Origin: a virus
IMG/VR virus record: IMGVR_UViG_3300025872_000063
Location: 1-58,928 of that record
DNA: 58,928 bases
Reading direction: 5' to 3' (one strand)
Below the pieces are notes generated by a model. It was given only the letters and a program-made list of their open reading frames with translations, was not told where the DNA came from and did not search any database. How positions within the stretch are numbered: position 1 is the first letter of the stretch; each line of letters begins with the position of its first letter. Position numbers and translations under genes: made by a program. Shown here one piece after another: positions 26,832 to 35,004 of this stretch.

Positions 26832-27028
26832 CGTAAGTTCGAGGTCAGAAGCACTTTTAAGACGAGGCTGCGGCTTTTTCTTGTGATTGTTTCTGAAAGG
26901 AATACCTCGCAAACCTACGTATTTCACCCTTTTTTCCAGTTTTTTCGCCCGAAGTTGCCGTCGATGACGGCTGTTTAACGCTGTCGCGTGTGATATTGTC
27001 GGTTAGGACTGAACAGAAAGGTACTTCA

Positions 27029-27259
27029 ATGTTTTCATCTTCTTTTTGGAAGGCCGCCGCTGAAAGAGCTCTCAAGACTTTCGCACAGACTCTCGCGGCT
27101 CTTGCTGGAACAAACGCTGTCAATATTCTCTCGATGAATATCGGTGATTCGCTGAAGGCGGCTCTTGCCGCGGCGGCGTTGTCTGTTCTGACTTCGATCG
27201 CTTCCGCGAAGATCGGTTACAACGGTCCCAGTCTTGCGAACGAAACTCTAGCTGATTGA
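27029..27259 (+). CDS. r1t-type holin
   Basis: A 76-residue membrane protein very like r1t-type holins of actinophages: FWKAAAERALKTFAQTLAALAG (first helix), then DSLKAALAAAALSVLTSIASAKIG and a GPSL tail. It should form inner-membrane holes at lysis. AGAAAGG precedes ATG 27029. It starts a cluster with the terminase-small-like gene and the CHAP-like hydrolase. Confidence 0.88.
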   Translation: MFSSSFWKAAAERALKTFAQTLAALAGTNAVNILSMNIGDSLKAALAAAALSVLTSIASAKIGYNGPSLANETLAD

Positions 27260-27264
27260 TTTAA

Positions 27265-28179
27265 ATGTCACTTATCAGTTACGAAAGCGACGAGCCGAAG
27301 GCTGAACGTCAGCTGGTCGAAGTTGATGATCCTGTCAATATTCGACCGAATCTTGCTGAACTCGGGATCATCGAGGTAGAACGCGGAGTCTGTCAGGACA
27401 CGTTCGAAAACAGGGCTGTCCTCCGTCGAAATAAGCTCGGCTGGGATACTGTTTACGCGTCGAACGGTGTGCCTACCGGGTTGATTCAGGCGCGTTCCGC
27501 TGATATGGAGAAGCAGCGCCGGCTTCTTTCTCTTTCAGAGAAGAAACCGATTTTGGTCGAGCCGTCGTTTGTGAATTCAGATTTCATAACTGGCTATGAT
27601 CTTCTTGCCGAGTCAGCGGCTGATATGCTTGTCCCTCCGTGGGTGATCGGCGCGACGCGCGCCTATCTCAAGGAGCAGGAGGCCGGTGGCCCGACGAATC
27701 CAAGAAAGCAACCTCTTGCTCTTCCGCAGCGTTGTCGCGCGGTGAAGGATGACGGAATTCGTTGCATGATGTGGTCCTCGGGACGCGTGAAGGATGACGG
27801 GCTTTGTCGTGTGCATCTTGGTTCGATTCAGCGTAAACCGGGTGAGGATGTTGAACGGGCTCGTGCGAGGTTGACGCAGGCTGCACCGTACGCTGTTGAT
27901 GTTCTCGAGGATCTGATGGAGAACGCGACGAGTGAACCTGTTCGTTTGAAGGCGAGCACCGAGATTCTCGATCGCGCCGGCGTTCGTGGCGGTGTTGAGT
28001 TTGACGCGCGTCTCGAGGTGACGGACGGGCGTTCTCCAGCACAGGTTGTTGCCGAGCGTCTTCAGCGTCTTGCTGCCGGCGCCGCGTCGGTGAACGCAGC
28101 TCTTGCCGCTGCTGGTTCGATTCCGATCGAGACAACAGGCTCGGACGGTGTTTCCGTGCAGACGGGTGATGAAGAATGA
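27265..28179 (+). CDS. Terminase small subunit-like protein
   Basis: A 304-residue protein. The middle has a Cys/His unit (QRCRAVKDDGIRCMMWSS...GLCRVHLG) often seen in actinophage proteins next to terminase, followed by a helical segment (RARLTQAAPYAVDVLEDLMENATSEPVRLKASTEILDRAGVRGG) typical of small terminase-like DNA-binding proteins. The tail is Ala-rich. TerL itself is 27 kb away, so the assignment rests only on motif style. Overlaps the next gene (ATGA). Confidence 0.55.
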   Translation: MSLISYESDEPKAERQLVEVDDPVNIRPNLAELGIIEVERGVCQDTFENRAVLRRNKLGWDTVYASNGVPTGLIQARSADMEKQRRLLSLSEKKPILVEPSFVNSDFITGYDLLAESAADMLVPPWVIGATRAYLKEQEAGGPTNPRKQPLALPQRCRAVKDDGIRCMMWSSGRVKDDGLCRVHLGSIQRKPGEDVERARARLTQAAPYAVDVLEDLMENATSEPVRLKASTEILDRAGVRGGVEFDARLEVTDGRSPAQVVAERLQRLAAGAASVNAALAAAGSIPIETTGSDGVSVQTGDEE

Positions 28180-28394
28180 GTCCAATGGATCTTGTTGATA
28201 AGACACGTGAACTTGCGGAGCGACTACGTCAGGACATTGAATGCAGCAAGACAAGGGAAGAGCACATCAGGGTGTCGGCGAGGGCGAACGAGGCGTCGCT
28301 TCTTTTGATAGAACTTCTCGCGTTTCTAAACGAGAGATCTTCCTCGACAGAGCGCTCGAGTCTGTTGGATATCGATGCAGGCCCGGTGGTCTGA
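28176..28394 (+). CDS. Small helical protein overlapping the hydrolase gene
   Basis: A 72-residue protein (MSPMDLVDKTRELAERLRQDIE...) of two charged helices. Its ATG overlaps the previous stop, a good sign of translation. Its last 154 nt also encode the start of the CHAP-like gene in another frame, an unusually long overlap. Function unknown. Confidence 0.6.
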   Translation: MSPMDLVDKTRELAERLRQDIECSKTREEHIRVSARANEASLLLIELLAFLNERSSSTERSSLLDIDAGPVV

Positions 28395-29059
28395 ACGATT
28401 TTGGCAGACGGGCAGGTTATTCGAGTCATGATGTCCCGTGGTCCGGCGCGTTCATTGACTGCGTCGCCCGGGACAGCGGAGTATTGATACCTTCGTGCGT
28501 GTATTCGCCTAGCGGTCTTGCAGAGTTTATTTTTTCTGGTCGCTGGAGAAATTCACCTCTTCCGGGTGATATTGTCTTTTATTCGTTTTCGTCAAGGTTG
28601 ACGGATCGGTTTTCGATGCCGCACGTCGGTGTCGTTGTTAATACTGACGCCTGGAGAAAGGCAAAGTGCTTTGTCGCCGTTGAGGGCGATGTTGACGGCG
28701 CTGTTGTCATGGTTGAACGCTGGAAGTTTGAGACTGTCGGGTTCGGAAGACCTGATTTCAAGTTCAGGCCTGGTAGGGCGCAAAATGGGCAGACGGGCAC
28801 TGTTTTCGTTGATCCCGAACGTGTGCGCGCAGATCTGCGTACGGTTGACGTCTTGAACGTTCAGCTTGCTCTTTCTCGAGCGGTTGGTCTGTCTGGCTAT
28901 CAGCCGATGGTGTTTGATTCGGTTACACGTCGTGCGATGGCTCGCTGGCAGCGTATGATCGGCTATGTCGGTGTTGACGCGAACGGTTCTCCGGATGCAG
29001 GCTCGTTACGGGTTCTTGGAGAGCGAACGGGCACGTTTGAGGTTCGACCTAGAAACTGA
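28241..29059 (+). CDS. CHAP/NlpC-like peptidoglycan hydrolase (endolysin-like)
   Basis: A 272-residue lysin-like protein. REIFLDRALESVGYRCRPGGLNDFG leads into VPWSGAFIDCVARDSGV, then PLPGDIVFYSF, MPHVGVVVN (His about 128) and VAVEGD (Glu about 148), as in CHAP/NlpC hydrolases. The Cys that usually precedes GAF is Ser here, with a Cys six residues on. The C-terminal part (NVQLALSRAVGLSGYQPMVFDSVTRRAMARWQRMIG) is peptidoglycan-binding-like. ATG 28241 is the only start before the conserved domain and has AGGA upstream, despite overlap with the 28176 gene. Confidence 0.7.
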   Translation: MQQDKGRAHQGVGEGERGVASFDRTSRVSKREIFLDRALESVGYRCRPGGLNDFGRRAGYSSHDVPWSGAFIDCVARDSGVLIPSCVYSPSGLAEFIFSGRWRNSPLPGDIVFYSFSSRLTDRFSMPHVGVVVNTDAWRKAKCFVAVEGDVDGAVVMVERWKFETVGFGRPDFKFRPGRAQNGQTGTVFVDPERVRADLRTVDVLNVQLALSRAVGLSGYQPMVFDSVTRRAMARWQRMIGYVGVDANGSPDAGSLRVLGERTGTFEVRPRN

Positions 29060-29207
29060 GTTGTATATATTGATCGTCATCACTGGTCTGGCGAAAGCCG
29101 AGCTGAATGGATTGCTGGTCACAGCAAAAATTTTTCAGTTCGTCACGCAAAACGAAAGACCAACACGTATAATGACATTGTCACTCAACAACGAAGGACA
29201 CGACACA

Positions 29208-29783
29208 ATGACCTCTGACACACCCGCGCATTCCACACTTGCACCCACGCTGCGCACGAACCGCGTCTCCGGTTTGACGAAGTTGACGATCTGGGAGATG
29301 GTGAGCAACGCCGCTCAACCGATCACGATCGACGAGATCACCGCTGCGACGCGTCAGCTGCCTGGCAAGAAGAACTACGCATGGTACACGTGCTATCGCG
29401 CAGTGCAGGAACTGATCCGCGACGGTCTCTTGTTCGCCCGTGACGTAACGCACGCTGAGCGTGCGTTGTCCGGTCGCAAGCACTCAGGCCGTCCACGACT
29501 CTTGATCTGGGACGCTGCGGTCGTCCCTCATCGAACGATCGACGAGGTGATCCCTGGAATCCAGTGGTCCAAGCTCGAGACCCAGAACCCGAGCACGATC
29601 AAGAAGAACAAGCGACGCAGGCTCGCTAAGGATGCGTCTGTGCAGACGGGCATCAAGCAGTTCAAGGCTGTCAGGCCTGCTATGGAGGCGGTCAGGCAGA
29701 CGGGCAACAGGTTCGAACGACTTGAGGCACGCATCGTCGAGCTCGAGAAGGCACTCGAGGACCTCAGGAACATGCTCACCTGA
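29208..29783 (+). CDS. Winged-helix regulator with coiled-coil tail
   Basis: A 191-residue protein; ATG 29208 has GAAGGACACG upstream and a TATAAT at about 29170. Residues 20-100 form a winged-helix (SGLTKLTIWEMVSNAAQPITIDEITAATRQL...AWYTCYRAVQELIRDGLLFARD). The C-terminus is basic, then a coiled coil (FERLEARIVELEKALEDLRNM). It lies just before the island of repeated promoters, so it is a candidate regulator of them; that link is inference. Confidence 0.7.
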   Translation: MTSDTPAHSTLAPTLRTNRVSGLTKLTIWEMVSNAAQPITIDEITAATRQLPGKKNYAWYTCYRAVQELIRDGLLFARDVTHAERALSGRKHSGRPRLLIWDAAVVPHRTIDEVIPGIQWSKLETQNPSTIKKNKRRRLAKDASVQTGIKQFKAVRPAMEAVRQTGNRFERLEARIVELEKALEDLRNMLT

Positions 29784-29823
29784 CACAGAGTGTGATACTG
29801 TCTGGATCGTGCAGATCTTCGAC

Positions 29824-30048
29824 ATGTTCATCGTTGAAACCCCGGCGGACGCGCAGACATGCGCGCTCGCTGGGGTTTTTGACTTTACTCTATTCGATAT
29901 GGAGTGCGAGAACTGCAGCATGGCGATCGGTCCCGTCTATGACACGTTTATTCCTGCGGCGATCATCTCTGACGCGGCAGGGATGTCGTGGCCGGTGTGC
30001 ATCGACTGTGCGTCTTCATTGATCTTTCCAAGGGCATGGTTTGTCTAG
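29824..30048 (+). CDS. Small zinc-knuckle protein
   Basis: A 74-residue protein with CxxC pairs (FDMECENCSMAIGPVYD and WPVCIDCASSL) likely binding one zinc. A GTG at 29809 is an alternative start. An extended -10 (TGTGATACTG) lies near 29786. Family unknown. Confidence 0.6.
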   Translation: MFIVETPADAQTCALAGVFDFTLFDMECENCSMAIGPVYDTFIPAAIISDAAGMSWPVCIDCASSLIFPRAWFV

Positions 30049-30078
30049 ACCTGAAACTGAGAATAATATAATAAACAC

Positions 30079-30357
30079 ATGGACACCGACACAAAGAACA
30101 TCTACGTCAACGTTTACGAGATCACCCGATGCTATGGCGGCCCCGAAGAGGGCGGCTGGTGGTACGACACCGGCGTCACTCTCATCTCAGAGGAGGTTTC
30201 GAACATGGAAGAAGCGTACAATCGTCGCCTCGAACTGCTCGAGGACTATCCTCGCACAGATCGTCGATACTCGGTTCTCGGCGGAGATGACTACGACATT
30301 CTGATCGAAGACACTCCCGGCGAAGACTTTCCCGCCTACAGGCCTCGCTACGAGTAA
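30079..30357 (+). CDS. Small acidic protein, leaderless
   Basis: A 92-residue protein (MDTDTKNIYVNVYEITRCYGGPEEGGWWYDTG...), beta-rich at first, then an acidic end. TATAAT (30067-30072) is exactly 6 nt before ATG, implying a leaderless mRNA. It is the first gene of the promoter island. Similar small proteins occur in actinophages; function unknown. Confidence 0.75.
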   Translation: MDTDTKNIYVNVYEITRCYGGPEEGGWWYDTGVTLISEEVSNMEEAYNRRLELLEDYPRTDRRYSVLGGDDYDILIEDTPGEDFPAYRPRYE

Positions 30358-30381
30358 TTCTGAGAAGAATATAATTACAGC

Positions 30382-30537
30382 ATTGGCGCTGCCTCCCGCA
30401 CCGAAAGGTGTCAGAGAGCCACAACGACTGTCATGGCAGCCAGCAGTCGGACGTACCATGCAATAGGTAGTGCATGGACCCTCTACGTGGGGTAGGGGCA
30501 CGTAGGCCGGCGCCGCAGCGGTAAACCTGCGGCACTT
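30382..30537 (+). ncRNA. Structured noncoding RNA A (~155 nt)
   Basis: Driven by CTGAG-N5-TATAAT (30360-30375) and ending before the next such promoter. Five hairpins can be drawn: CACC-GAAA-GGTG (30399-30410, GNRA loop), CGACTG / CAGTCG (30425-30449, inner TGG-CAG-CCA), CCATGCA / TGCATGG (30456-30477), CTACGTG / CACGTAG (30483-30505) and GCCGCAG / CTGCGGC (30512-30533). No convincing ORF is present. No known RNA family is recognised. Confidence 0.65.
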
Positions 30538-30581
30538 TCTGAGCAGAGTATAATGTGCTCATCAACGACGAAAGGAACACC

Positions 30582-30905
30582 ATGACCACCACGACTACGA
30601 CGACGACCGTCGTCATCAGTTCGAACGCGACCGTTCTCGACCAGTCGGTCGAAGCGATCATCACCAAGTTCAACGAGACCAAGGCCGCGATCAAGGCGCT
30701 GCAGGCTCAGAAGGACGAGCTGGACACGCAGCTTCGCGAGATGCTTCTCGGTAATGACGTCGGCACCATCAACGGTGTCGAGCGCATCCGCGTCGTCCAG
30801 CGCAACAACAGCAAGATCGACCGCGATCTGCTCAAGACTGCGTGGCCCGAGGCGTACGAGGCGACTCTCGTCGAGACGCCCTACACCGTTCTCCAGGCCA
30901 AGTGA
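30582..30905 (+). CDS. Thr-rich, coiled-coil small protein
   Basis: A 107-residue protein with a run of Thr after the start (MTTTTTTTTVV), a coiled coil (IITKFNETKAAIKALQAQKDELDTQLREML) and a globular end (NSKIDRDLLKTAWPEAYEATLVETPY). GAAAGGAACACC precedes ATG 30582, and a strong terminator follows. Function unknown. Confidence 0.7.
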   Translation: MTTTTTTTTVVISSNATVLDQSVEAIITKFNETKAAIKALQAQKDELDTQLREMLLGNDVGTINGVERIRVVQRNNSKIDRDLLKTAWPEAYEATLVETPYTVLQAK

Positions 30906-30909
30906 TCTC

Positions 30910-30949
30910 TTCCGGGAGGGTGCGCTGCCTCCTTCGCGCCCTCCCGGAA
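30910..30949 (+). terminator. GC-rich terminator hairpin
   Basis: TTCCGGGAGGG and CCCTCCCGGAA form an 11-bp stem with an 18-nt loop after the stop codon. The next promoter begins 5 nt later, so the hairpin insulates the cassettes. Confidence 0.75.
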
Positions 30950-30996
30950 GAATCTGAGTCGAGTATAATACAATTACACACAACGAAAGGAACACC

Positions 30997-31449
30997 ATGA
31001 CCACCACGACCGCCATTGGACAAGCTCTCTACATCGAGGCCTACAAAGAGGTCGGCGCCAACAAGAACGTGCTGCAGATGCTGCTCGCTCCCGAGACGAC
31101 TGACTCGCTCGGCAACAAGGTCAAGATGACGATGTACCGTCGACGCATCTCGACTCTCGCTCCTCGTAAGACCTGGAAGTCCTGGCGCTCGCCGTTCGAC
31201 GTCTCCTCGGTCATTTCCGCAGGTCTCGCGCTGCCGGACGCCGTCGATCGCATTCTCTCGTTCACTGACTCGACGTTCAGTGCACTTGTCAATCCGACGG
31301 CCGACTACAAGCTCGCCGGCCCTCCGATTCTTGTTGACATCACTCAGGACGATGTCAAGGAGCTCGCCGCCGGCAAGACTCCCTACAAGATCTTCGGCCG
31401 CGTCTGGCGCTGCCGTAAGAAGCTCGGCTACCCGGACGAGTTCCTGTGA
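30997..31449 (+). CDS. Hypothetical protein, 150 aa
   Basis: A protein beginning MTTTTAIGQALYIEAYKEVG, with a basic central segment (MTMYRRRISTLAPRKTWKSWRSPF) and a C-terminus ending YKIFGRVWRCRKKLGYPDEFL. GAAAGGAACACC precedes the ATG, and its promoter is at 30954-30969. It sits just before the AAA+/VWA pair. Function unknown. Confidence 0.7.
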   Translation: MTTTTAIGQALYIEAYKEVGANKNVLQMLLAPETTDSLGNKVKMTMYRRRISTLAPRKTWKSWRSPFDVSSVISAGLALPDAVDRILSFTDSTFSALVNPTADYKLAGPPILVDITQDDVKELAAGKTPYKIFGRVWRCRKKLGYPDEFL

Positions 31450-31509
31450 TCTGAGCTCTGTATAATACTTATTACATAATTAACAACGACAACGACGACA
31501 AGGACAACC

Positions 31510-32511
31510 ATGACCACCACGCACTCCTCAACCGGCAGGCTGCACCCCGAACTTCCGGCAATTCTCTTCGAGTTTGCAACTCAGTCGTGCGACGCTACTT
31601 CCGCAGATAAGATCTCCGCAAGGGTCATCCCTGCAGGCAAGGCGGTGACTCGCACTATCAAGGAGAAGCCCACCGTGCCCTCAACAACCACTCCCGTAGC
31701 TGCTCTCAAGGGCGCCACTTTGTACCTCCGCCCGAACGGCGAGGCGTACTACACCCGCTCGTGGGGTGAGCACGACGACGTCAACGTCCTCCGTGAAGGC
31801 CGTGCCGGCGGCCTCTACTCGCTCATCTACGGCGAGCCCGGCTGCGGCAAGACGGCACTCGTCGAGGCTGCGTTCGCCGAGGAGAGCGGTGGCTTGTTCA
31901 CCGTTCTCGGTTCCGGTGACACCGAGGTCGCCGACCTGGTCGGCGGCTACGTGCAGACGCCCAGCGGAAACTTCGTCTGGGAAGATGGCCCGCTCGTGAA
32001 GGCCGCAGAGGCCGGCGGAACGCTTCTCGTCGACGAGATCGGTCTCATCGACACGAAGGTGCTGGCTGTCATGTACGGCCTCATGGACGGTCGCCGTGAG
32101 TACACCGTCACCGCGAACCCCGAGCGAGGCACTGTCAAGGCTCAGTCCGGGTTCTATGTTGTCGCCGCGACAAACCCGAACGCGCCAGGTGTTCGGCTTT
32201 CCGAGGCTCTTCTGAGCCGGTTCCTGCTCCAGGTCGAGATGACCACCGACTGGTCGCTCGCCAGGAAGCTCGGCGTTCCGACCCAGATGGTCACTGTCGG
32301 CCAGAATCTCTCCAAGAAGCGGACCTCGAACGAAGTTTCGTGGTGCCCGCAGATGCGAGAGCTTCTCGGGTTCCGCGACATCGAAACTCGGTTCGGCACC
32401 AAGTTCGCGATCAGCAACCTGCTTGCAGCAGCCCCCGAGATCGACCGGCCCACGGTCGCCGACGTGTTCAGTCGAGTGTACGGCGAGCCCTGCTTGCCTG
32501 CCAAGATCTGA
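31510..32511 (+). CDS. MoxR/CobS-type AAA+ ATPase
   Basis: A 333-residue AAA+ ATPase. Walker A YGEPGCGKTALVEAAF near 106-120, GSGDTEVADLVGGYVQ, Walker B GTLLVDEIGLIDTKVLAVMYGLMDGRREY, sensor FYVVAATNPNAPGVRLSEALLSRFLLQVEM. This is typical of MoxR/NorQ/CobS ATPases, which act with VWA-domain partners to remodel proteins or insert metals. The partner is the next gene. The first ~80 residues are low-conservation and basic. Own promoter at 31451-31466 and terminator at 32521. Confidence 0.85.
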   Translation: MTTTHSSTGRLHPELPAILFEFATQSCDATSADKISARVIPAGKAVTRTIKEKPTVPSTTTPVAALKGATLYLRPNGEAYYTRSWGEHDDVNVLREGRAGGLYSLIYGEPGCGKTALVEAAFAEESGGLFTVLGSGDTEVADLVGGYVQTPSGNFVWEDGPLVKAAEAGGTLLVDEIGLIDTKVLAVMYGLMDGRREYTVTANPERGTVKAQSGFYVVAATNPNAPGVRLSEALLSRFLLQVEMTTDWSLARKLGVPTQMVTVGQNLSKKRTSNEVSWCPQMRELLGFRDIETRFGTKFAISNLLAAAPEIDRPTVADVFSRVYGEPCLPAKI

Positions 32512-32520
32512 GCGCAGGCT

Positions 32521-32558
32521 TGCGGCGGGTTGCCTCGTGGTGGTCGCAGCCCGCCGCA
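32521..32558 (+). terminator. Terminator after the AAA+ gene
   Basis: TGCGGCGGG and CCCGCCGCA pair around a 20-nt loop just after the stop; the promoter of the VWA gene begins 4 nt downstream. Confidence 0.7.
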
Positions 32559-32607
32559 GAATCTGAGTAAGTTATAATGACTAAGTACCCACAACGAAAG
32601 GACGAAC

Positions 32608-34404
32608 ATGGGACACTACAACTTTAGGAGCACGAAGACTGCTCACTCCACATCGCATCCCGAGTGGCTCGCTGTCAGTGCAGCTATCGGACGCATGGTC
32701 AACTTCTGGTCTGGACGCTACGATGTCGCAGCGTTCGCTGGCCCCGGAGCTGGCGAGGGTCATCCAGCCTTCTTCAATCCGAACACCAGCGAGGTCGAGG
32801 TCAACATTGAGAAGTGCTTTGGGCCGGCAACGACTCCCGCAGAGGTTGCGAACATCGATCAGCGATCGGTGCAGTTTGAATGGCCTCGGGCGACCGGCGC
32901 GATTCTTCACGAGTCGTTGCACGCGCGCTATTCGTTCTGGAGCCTCATCGAGGCGCACGACACCCTGACTCCCGCCGAGTTCAACGCTCTCGTTCTTCTC
33001 GAGGAGGGACGAATTGAAGCTCTCGGCATCAAGGCGCTCCCCGGCAACGAACTCTTTCTTCGGACGATGGCGCTCGAGATCGTCCTTGACTCGTTCAAGG
33101 ACATCAACTCGCCATCGGACACGGTGCTCGCAGGCAACATTGCAGCTCTCTCGCTTGCCCGAGTCGACGCCGGCGTACTGACTGACGACGACGTTGCGTC
33201 CATCCGTGATCTCATCTCGGAGAAGCTCGGCGAATCGACGCTCGAGGCTCTCCGTGAGCTCTGGCTGCAGGCTCAGTCGCACAACGACGCGTCGTCCGCC
33301 GAGCCGCTCTACGAGATCGCCCGTGAGTGGGTGCGTGTCATCAACAGCGCGGCTGTCGAGAATGGCGAGCCCGACCCGGGCGCCGGCCAGGACGACGCCG
33401 ACGAGCTCATGTTCAGTCGATTCGGTGAACTGCTCGGTGACATGCTCGACACGGCAGCGGCTGACGTAAGCATCGCAGTGTTCGATGATCTTGCCGACCA
33501 GCAGATGTCCGAGGAATGGAAGAAGGTTGCCAGCGACAAGGCGTCGCAAGCCAAGGACCGCAAGGACGCCGAGAAGATCGCCAGCGACGTCTTCAGCAAG
33601 GGCACGCAAGAGATGCAGACTTCGAAGTCTGGCAGCTCCGTGATCTCATCTCGTGCGCCTAGTGGCGACGAGCGTGCCGCTGCTGTCATCATTGCAAGGC
33701 AGCTCGACAAGGCGAAGTATCGCGATCGCGACGCGACCGAGATCTCGTCGGTCGTTCCTCCCGGTCGACTGCGCACTCGAGCTGCGATGCAGGCCGAGGC
33801 CCTCAAGTCGAAAGGCGCGATGGCCACGGCCGAGCCATGGCGGCGCACCGTCCGCAAGCACACTGACGACCCGACACTTTCCATCGGCGTGATGGTCGAC
33901 ATCAGCGGTTCGATGGGTGATGCGATGCAGCCGATGGCTGTCGCCGCCTGGGCGCTCAGCGAGGCTGTCCGTCGAGTACAGGGCCGCGCCGCGATGGTGT
34001 ACTACGGTAGCGATGCGTTCCCCACTCTCAAGCCGGGACAGCACCTCAGCAAGGTGACCGTGTGGTCTGCGCCTGACGGAACCGAGAAGTTCGATCTCGC
34101 GTTCAAGGCAGTCAACGGTTCTCTCAATCTTCTGTGGGGCACCGGCGCCCGGCTTCTTGTCGTGGTCAGCGACGGATGCTACACGTCGGCAGAGCAGGGT
34201 GCTGCTCGCCAGGCGATGCAGCAGTGCCAGTCGGCTGGTGTCGGAGTTCTCTGGCTCAACTTCAGCGCCTACGGCAATGACGTCAGTCGAATTGTCAAAG
34301 GTACGAACACCGAGGTTGTCTACGTCAAAGGCAGCATCTCGGATGCAGCGACCGCGATTGGCTCGGCTGCAGCGAAGGCATTGACCTCCGCTGCCGCCAG
34401 CTGA
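32608..34404 (+). CDS. VWA-domain protein with HExxH metallopeptidase-like region
   Basis: A 598-residue partner of the AAA+ ATPase. Near residues 97-125 it has GAILHESLHARYSFW followed by LLEEGRIEALG, matching a zincin HExxH plus downstream Glu. The middle is an Asp/Glu/Lys-rich helical linker. The C-terminal ~190 residues are a von Willebrand A domain with MIDAS motif GVMVDISGSMGD near 430 and LLVVVSDG. MoxR-VWA pairs include the cobaltochelatase CobS/CobT. Here the added zincin-like part suggests a chaperone or protease complex; substrate unknown. Confidence 0.8.
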   Translation: MGHYNFRSTKTAHSTSHPEWLAVSAAIGRMVNFWSGRYDVAAFAGPGAGEGHPAFFNPNTSEVEVNIEKCFGPATTPAEVANIDQRSVQFEWPRATGAILHESLHARYSFWSLIEAHDTLTPAEFNALVLLEEGRIEALGIKALPGNELFLRTMALEIVLDSFKDINSPSDTVLAGNIAALSLARVDAGVLTDDDVASIRDLISEKLGESTLEALRELWLQAQSHNDASSAEPLYEIAREWVRVINSAAVENGEPDPGAGQDDADELMFSRFGELLGDMLDTAAADVSIAVFDDLADQQMSEEWKKVASDKASQAKDRKDAEKIASDVFSKGTQEMQTSKSGSSVISSRAPSGDERAAAVIIARQLDKAKYRDRDATEISSVVPPGRLRTRAAMQAEALKSKGAMATAEPWRRTVRKHTDDPTLSIGVMVDISGSMGDAMQPMAVAAWALSEAVRRVQGRAAMVYYGSDAFPTLKPGQHLSKVTVWSAPDGTEKFDLAFKAVNGSLNLLWGTGARLLVVVSDGCYTSAEQGAARQAMQQCQSAGVGVLWLNFSAYGNDVSRIVKGTNTEVVYVKGSISDAATAIGSAAAKALTSAAAS

Positions 34405-34414
34405 TTGAAGTTCT

Positions 34415-34460
34415 GGGCCGCTTGAGAGGCGTACGTCCTTTCCGTCTCTCAAGCAGGCCC
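34415..34460 (+). terminator. Long terminator stem after VWA gene
   Basis: GGGCC-GCTTGAGAG and CTCTCAAGC-A-GGCCC form a 14-bp stem with a single bulge. A second small hairpin (CCGTC-GATGCA-GACGG, 34469-34484) follows and carries the recurrent GCAGACGGG sequence. Confidence 0.75.
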
Positions 34461-34514
34461 GCCTATCGCCGTCGATGCAGACGGGCTTGATTCTGAGTCA
34501 GATATAATGACTGC

Positions 34515-34559
34515 ATGATGATTGCCCGCTGCGCGACACCTACCTTGACTGATATCTGA
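34515..34559 (+). CDS. Possible leaderless 14-residue peptide
   Basis: ATG 34515 is exactly 6 nt after TATAAT (34503-34508), the same geometry as the leaderless genes nearby. The frame encodes MMIARCATPTLTDI then TGA. It could be a leader peptide or a decayed cassette; the promoter is convincing, the gene is not proven. Confidence 0.3.
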   Translation: MMIARCATPTLTDI

Positions 34560-34560
34560 A

Positions 34561-34594
34561 TTCAGGCCTGGTAAGCGCCGCCGGTGCAGACGGG
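34561..34594 (+). repeat. Copy of the TTCAGGCCTGG...GCAGACGGG element
   Basis: About 34 nt with a conserved left part (TTCAGGCCTGG) and right part (GCAGACGGG). The closest copies are at 40212-40250 (intergenic) and 28760-28800 (inside the CHAP-like gene). Shorter relatives end in the same right part just upstream of promoters at 38404, 42074 and 42489. Confidence 0.5.
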
Positions 34595-34628
34595 TCCGCT
34601 TCTACAATAGCTACAGCTGAAAGATCAA

Positions 34629-34787
34629 ATGGGACTCTTCACCACGTACATCGGATATAGACTCGGAAGAAAGAAAGCCGCCGCTGAGATCGAAGACATG
34701 CTCGACGATCGTTGCGAGAATTGCGGACACACGCTCAGTCAGCATTCGCGCGATGGACGCCAGCTCTGCCCGACCTATCCAAACTGA
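34629..34787 (+). CDS. Small zinc-knuckle protein
   Basis: A 52-residue protein (MGLFTTYIGYRLGRKKAAAE...) with DDRCENCGHTLSQHSRDGRQLCPTYPN, a probable CxxCxH...H...C zinc site. GAAAGATCAA precedes the ATG; a TACAAT lies at about 34606. The stop TGA lies inside the next CTGAG promoter. Function unknown. Confidence 0.7.
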   Translation: MGLFTTYIGYRLGRKKAAAEIEDMLDDRCENCGHTLSQHSRDGRQLCPTYPN

Positions 34788-34818
34788 GACACGTATAGTG
34801 TAATCGAAAGGACACGCC

Positions 34819-34983
34819 ATGAAATACATTGTTCGACGCGCCGTGATCAGTCTGCCCGTCTTCATCTTCTTCGTCCGTCGATTCGACGAGCGAGAACTCG
34901 CACCGTACGCTTCCTGGCTGTGGGCCAGTCTGCTGATCTGGGCGATCTGGACTGCTCTGTCCGCCATCGCTGACCCAAACTGA
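34819..34983 (+). CDS. Small two-segment membrane protein
   Basis: A 54-residue protein with a first hydrophobic segment (AVISLPVFIFFV) and a second (ASWLWASLLIWAIWTALSAI). GAAAGGACACGCC precedes the ATG, and its stop lies in the next CTGAG element. Function unknown. Confidence 0.7.
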   Translation: MKYIVRRAVISLPVFIFFVRRFDERELAPYASWLWASLLIWAIWTALSAIADPN

Positions 34984-35004
34984 GATCACTATAGTAGGCG
35001 ACAT

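Noticed and set aside
26857-27123. Minus-strand Ala-rich frame opposite the holin
   Set aside because: It is antisense to the clear r1t-type holin and its upstream region.
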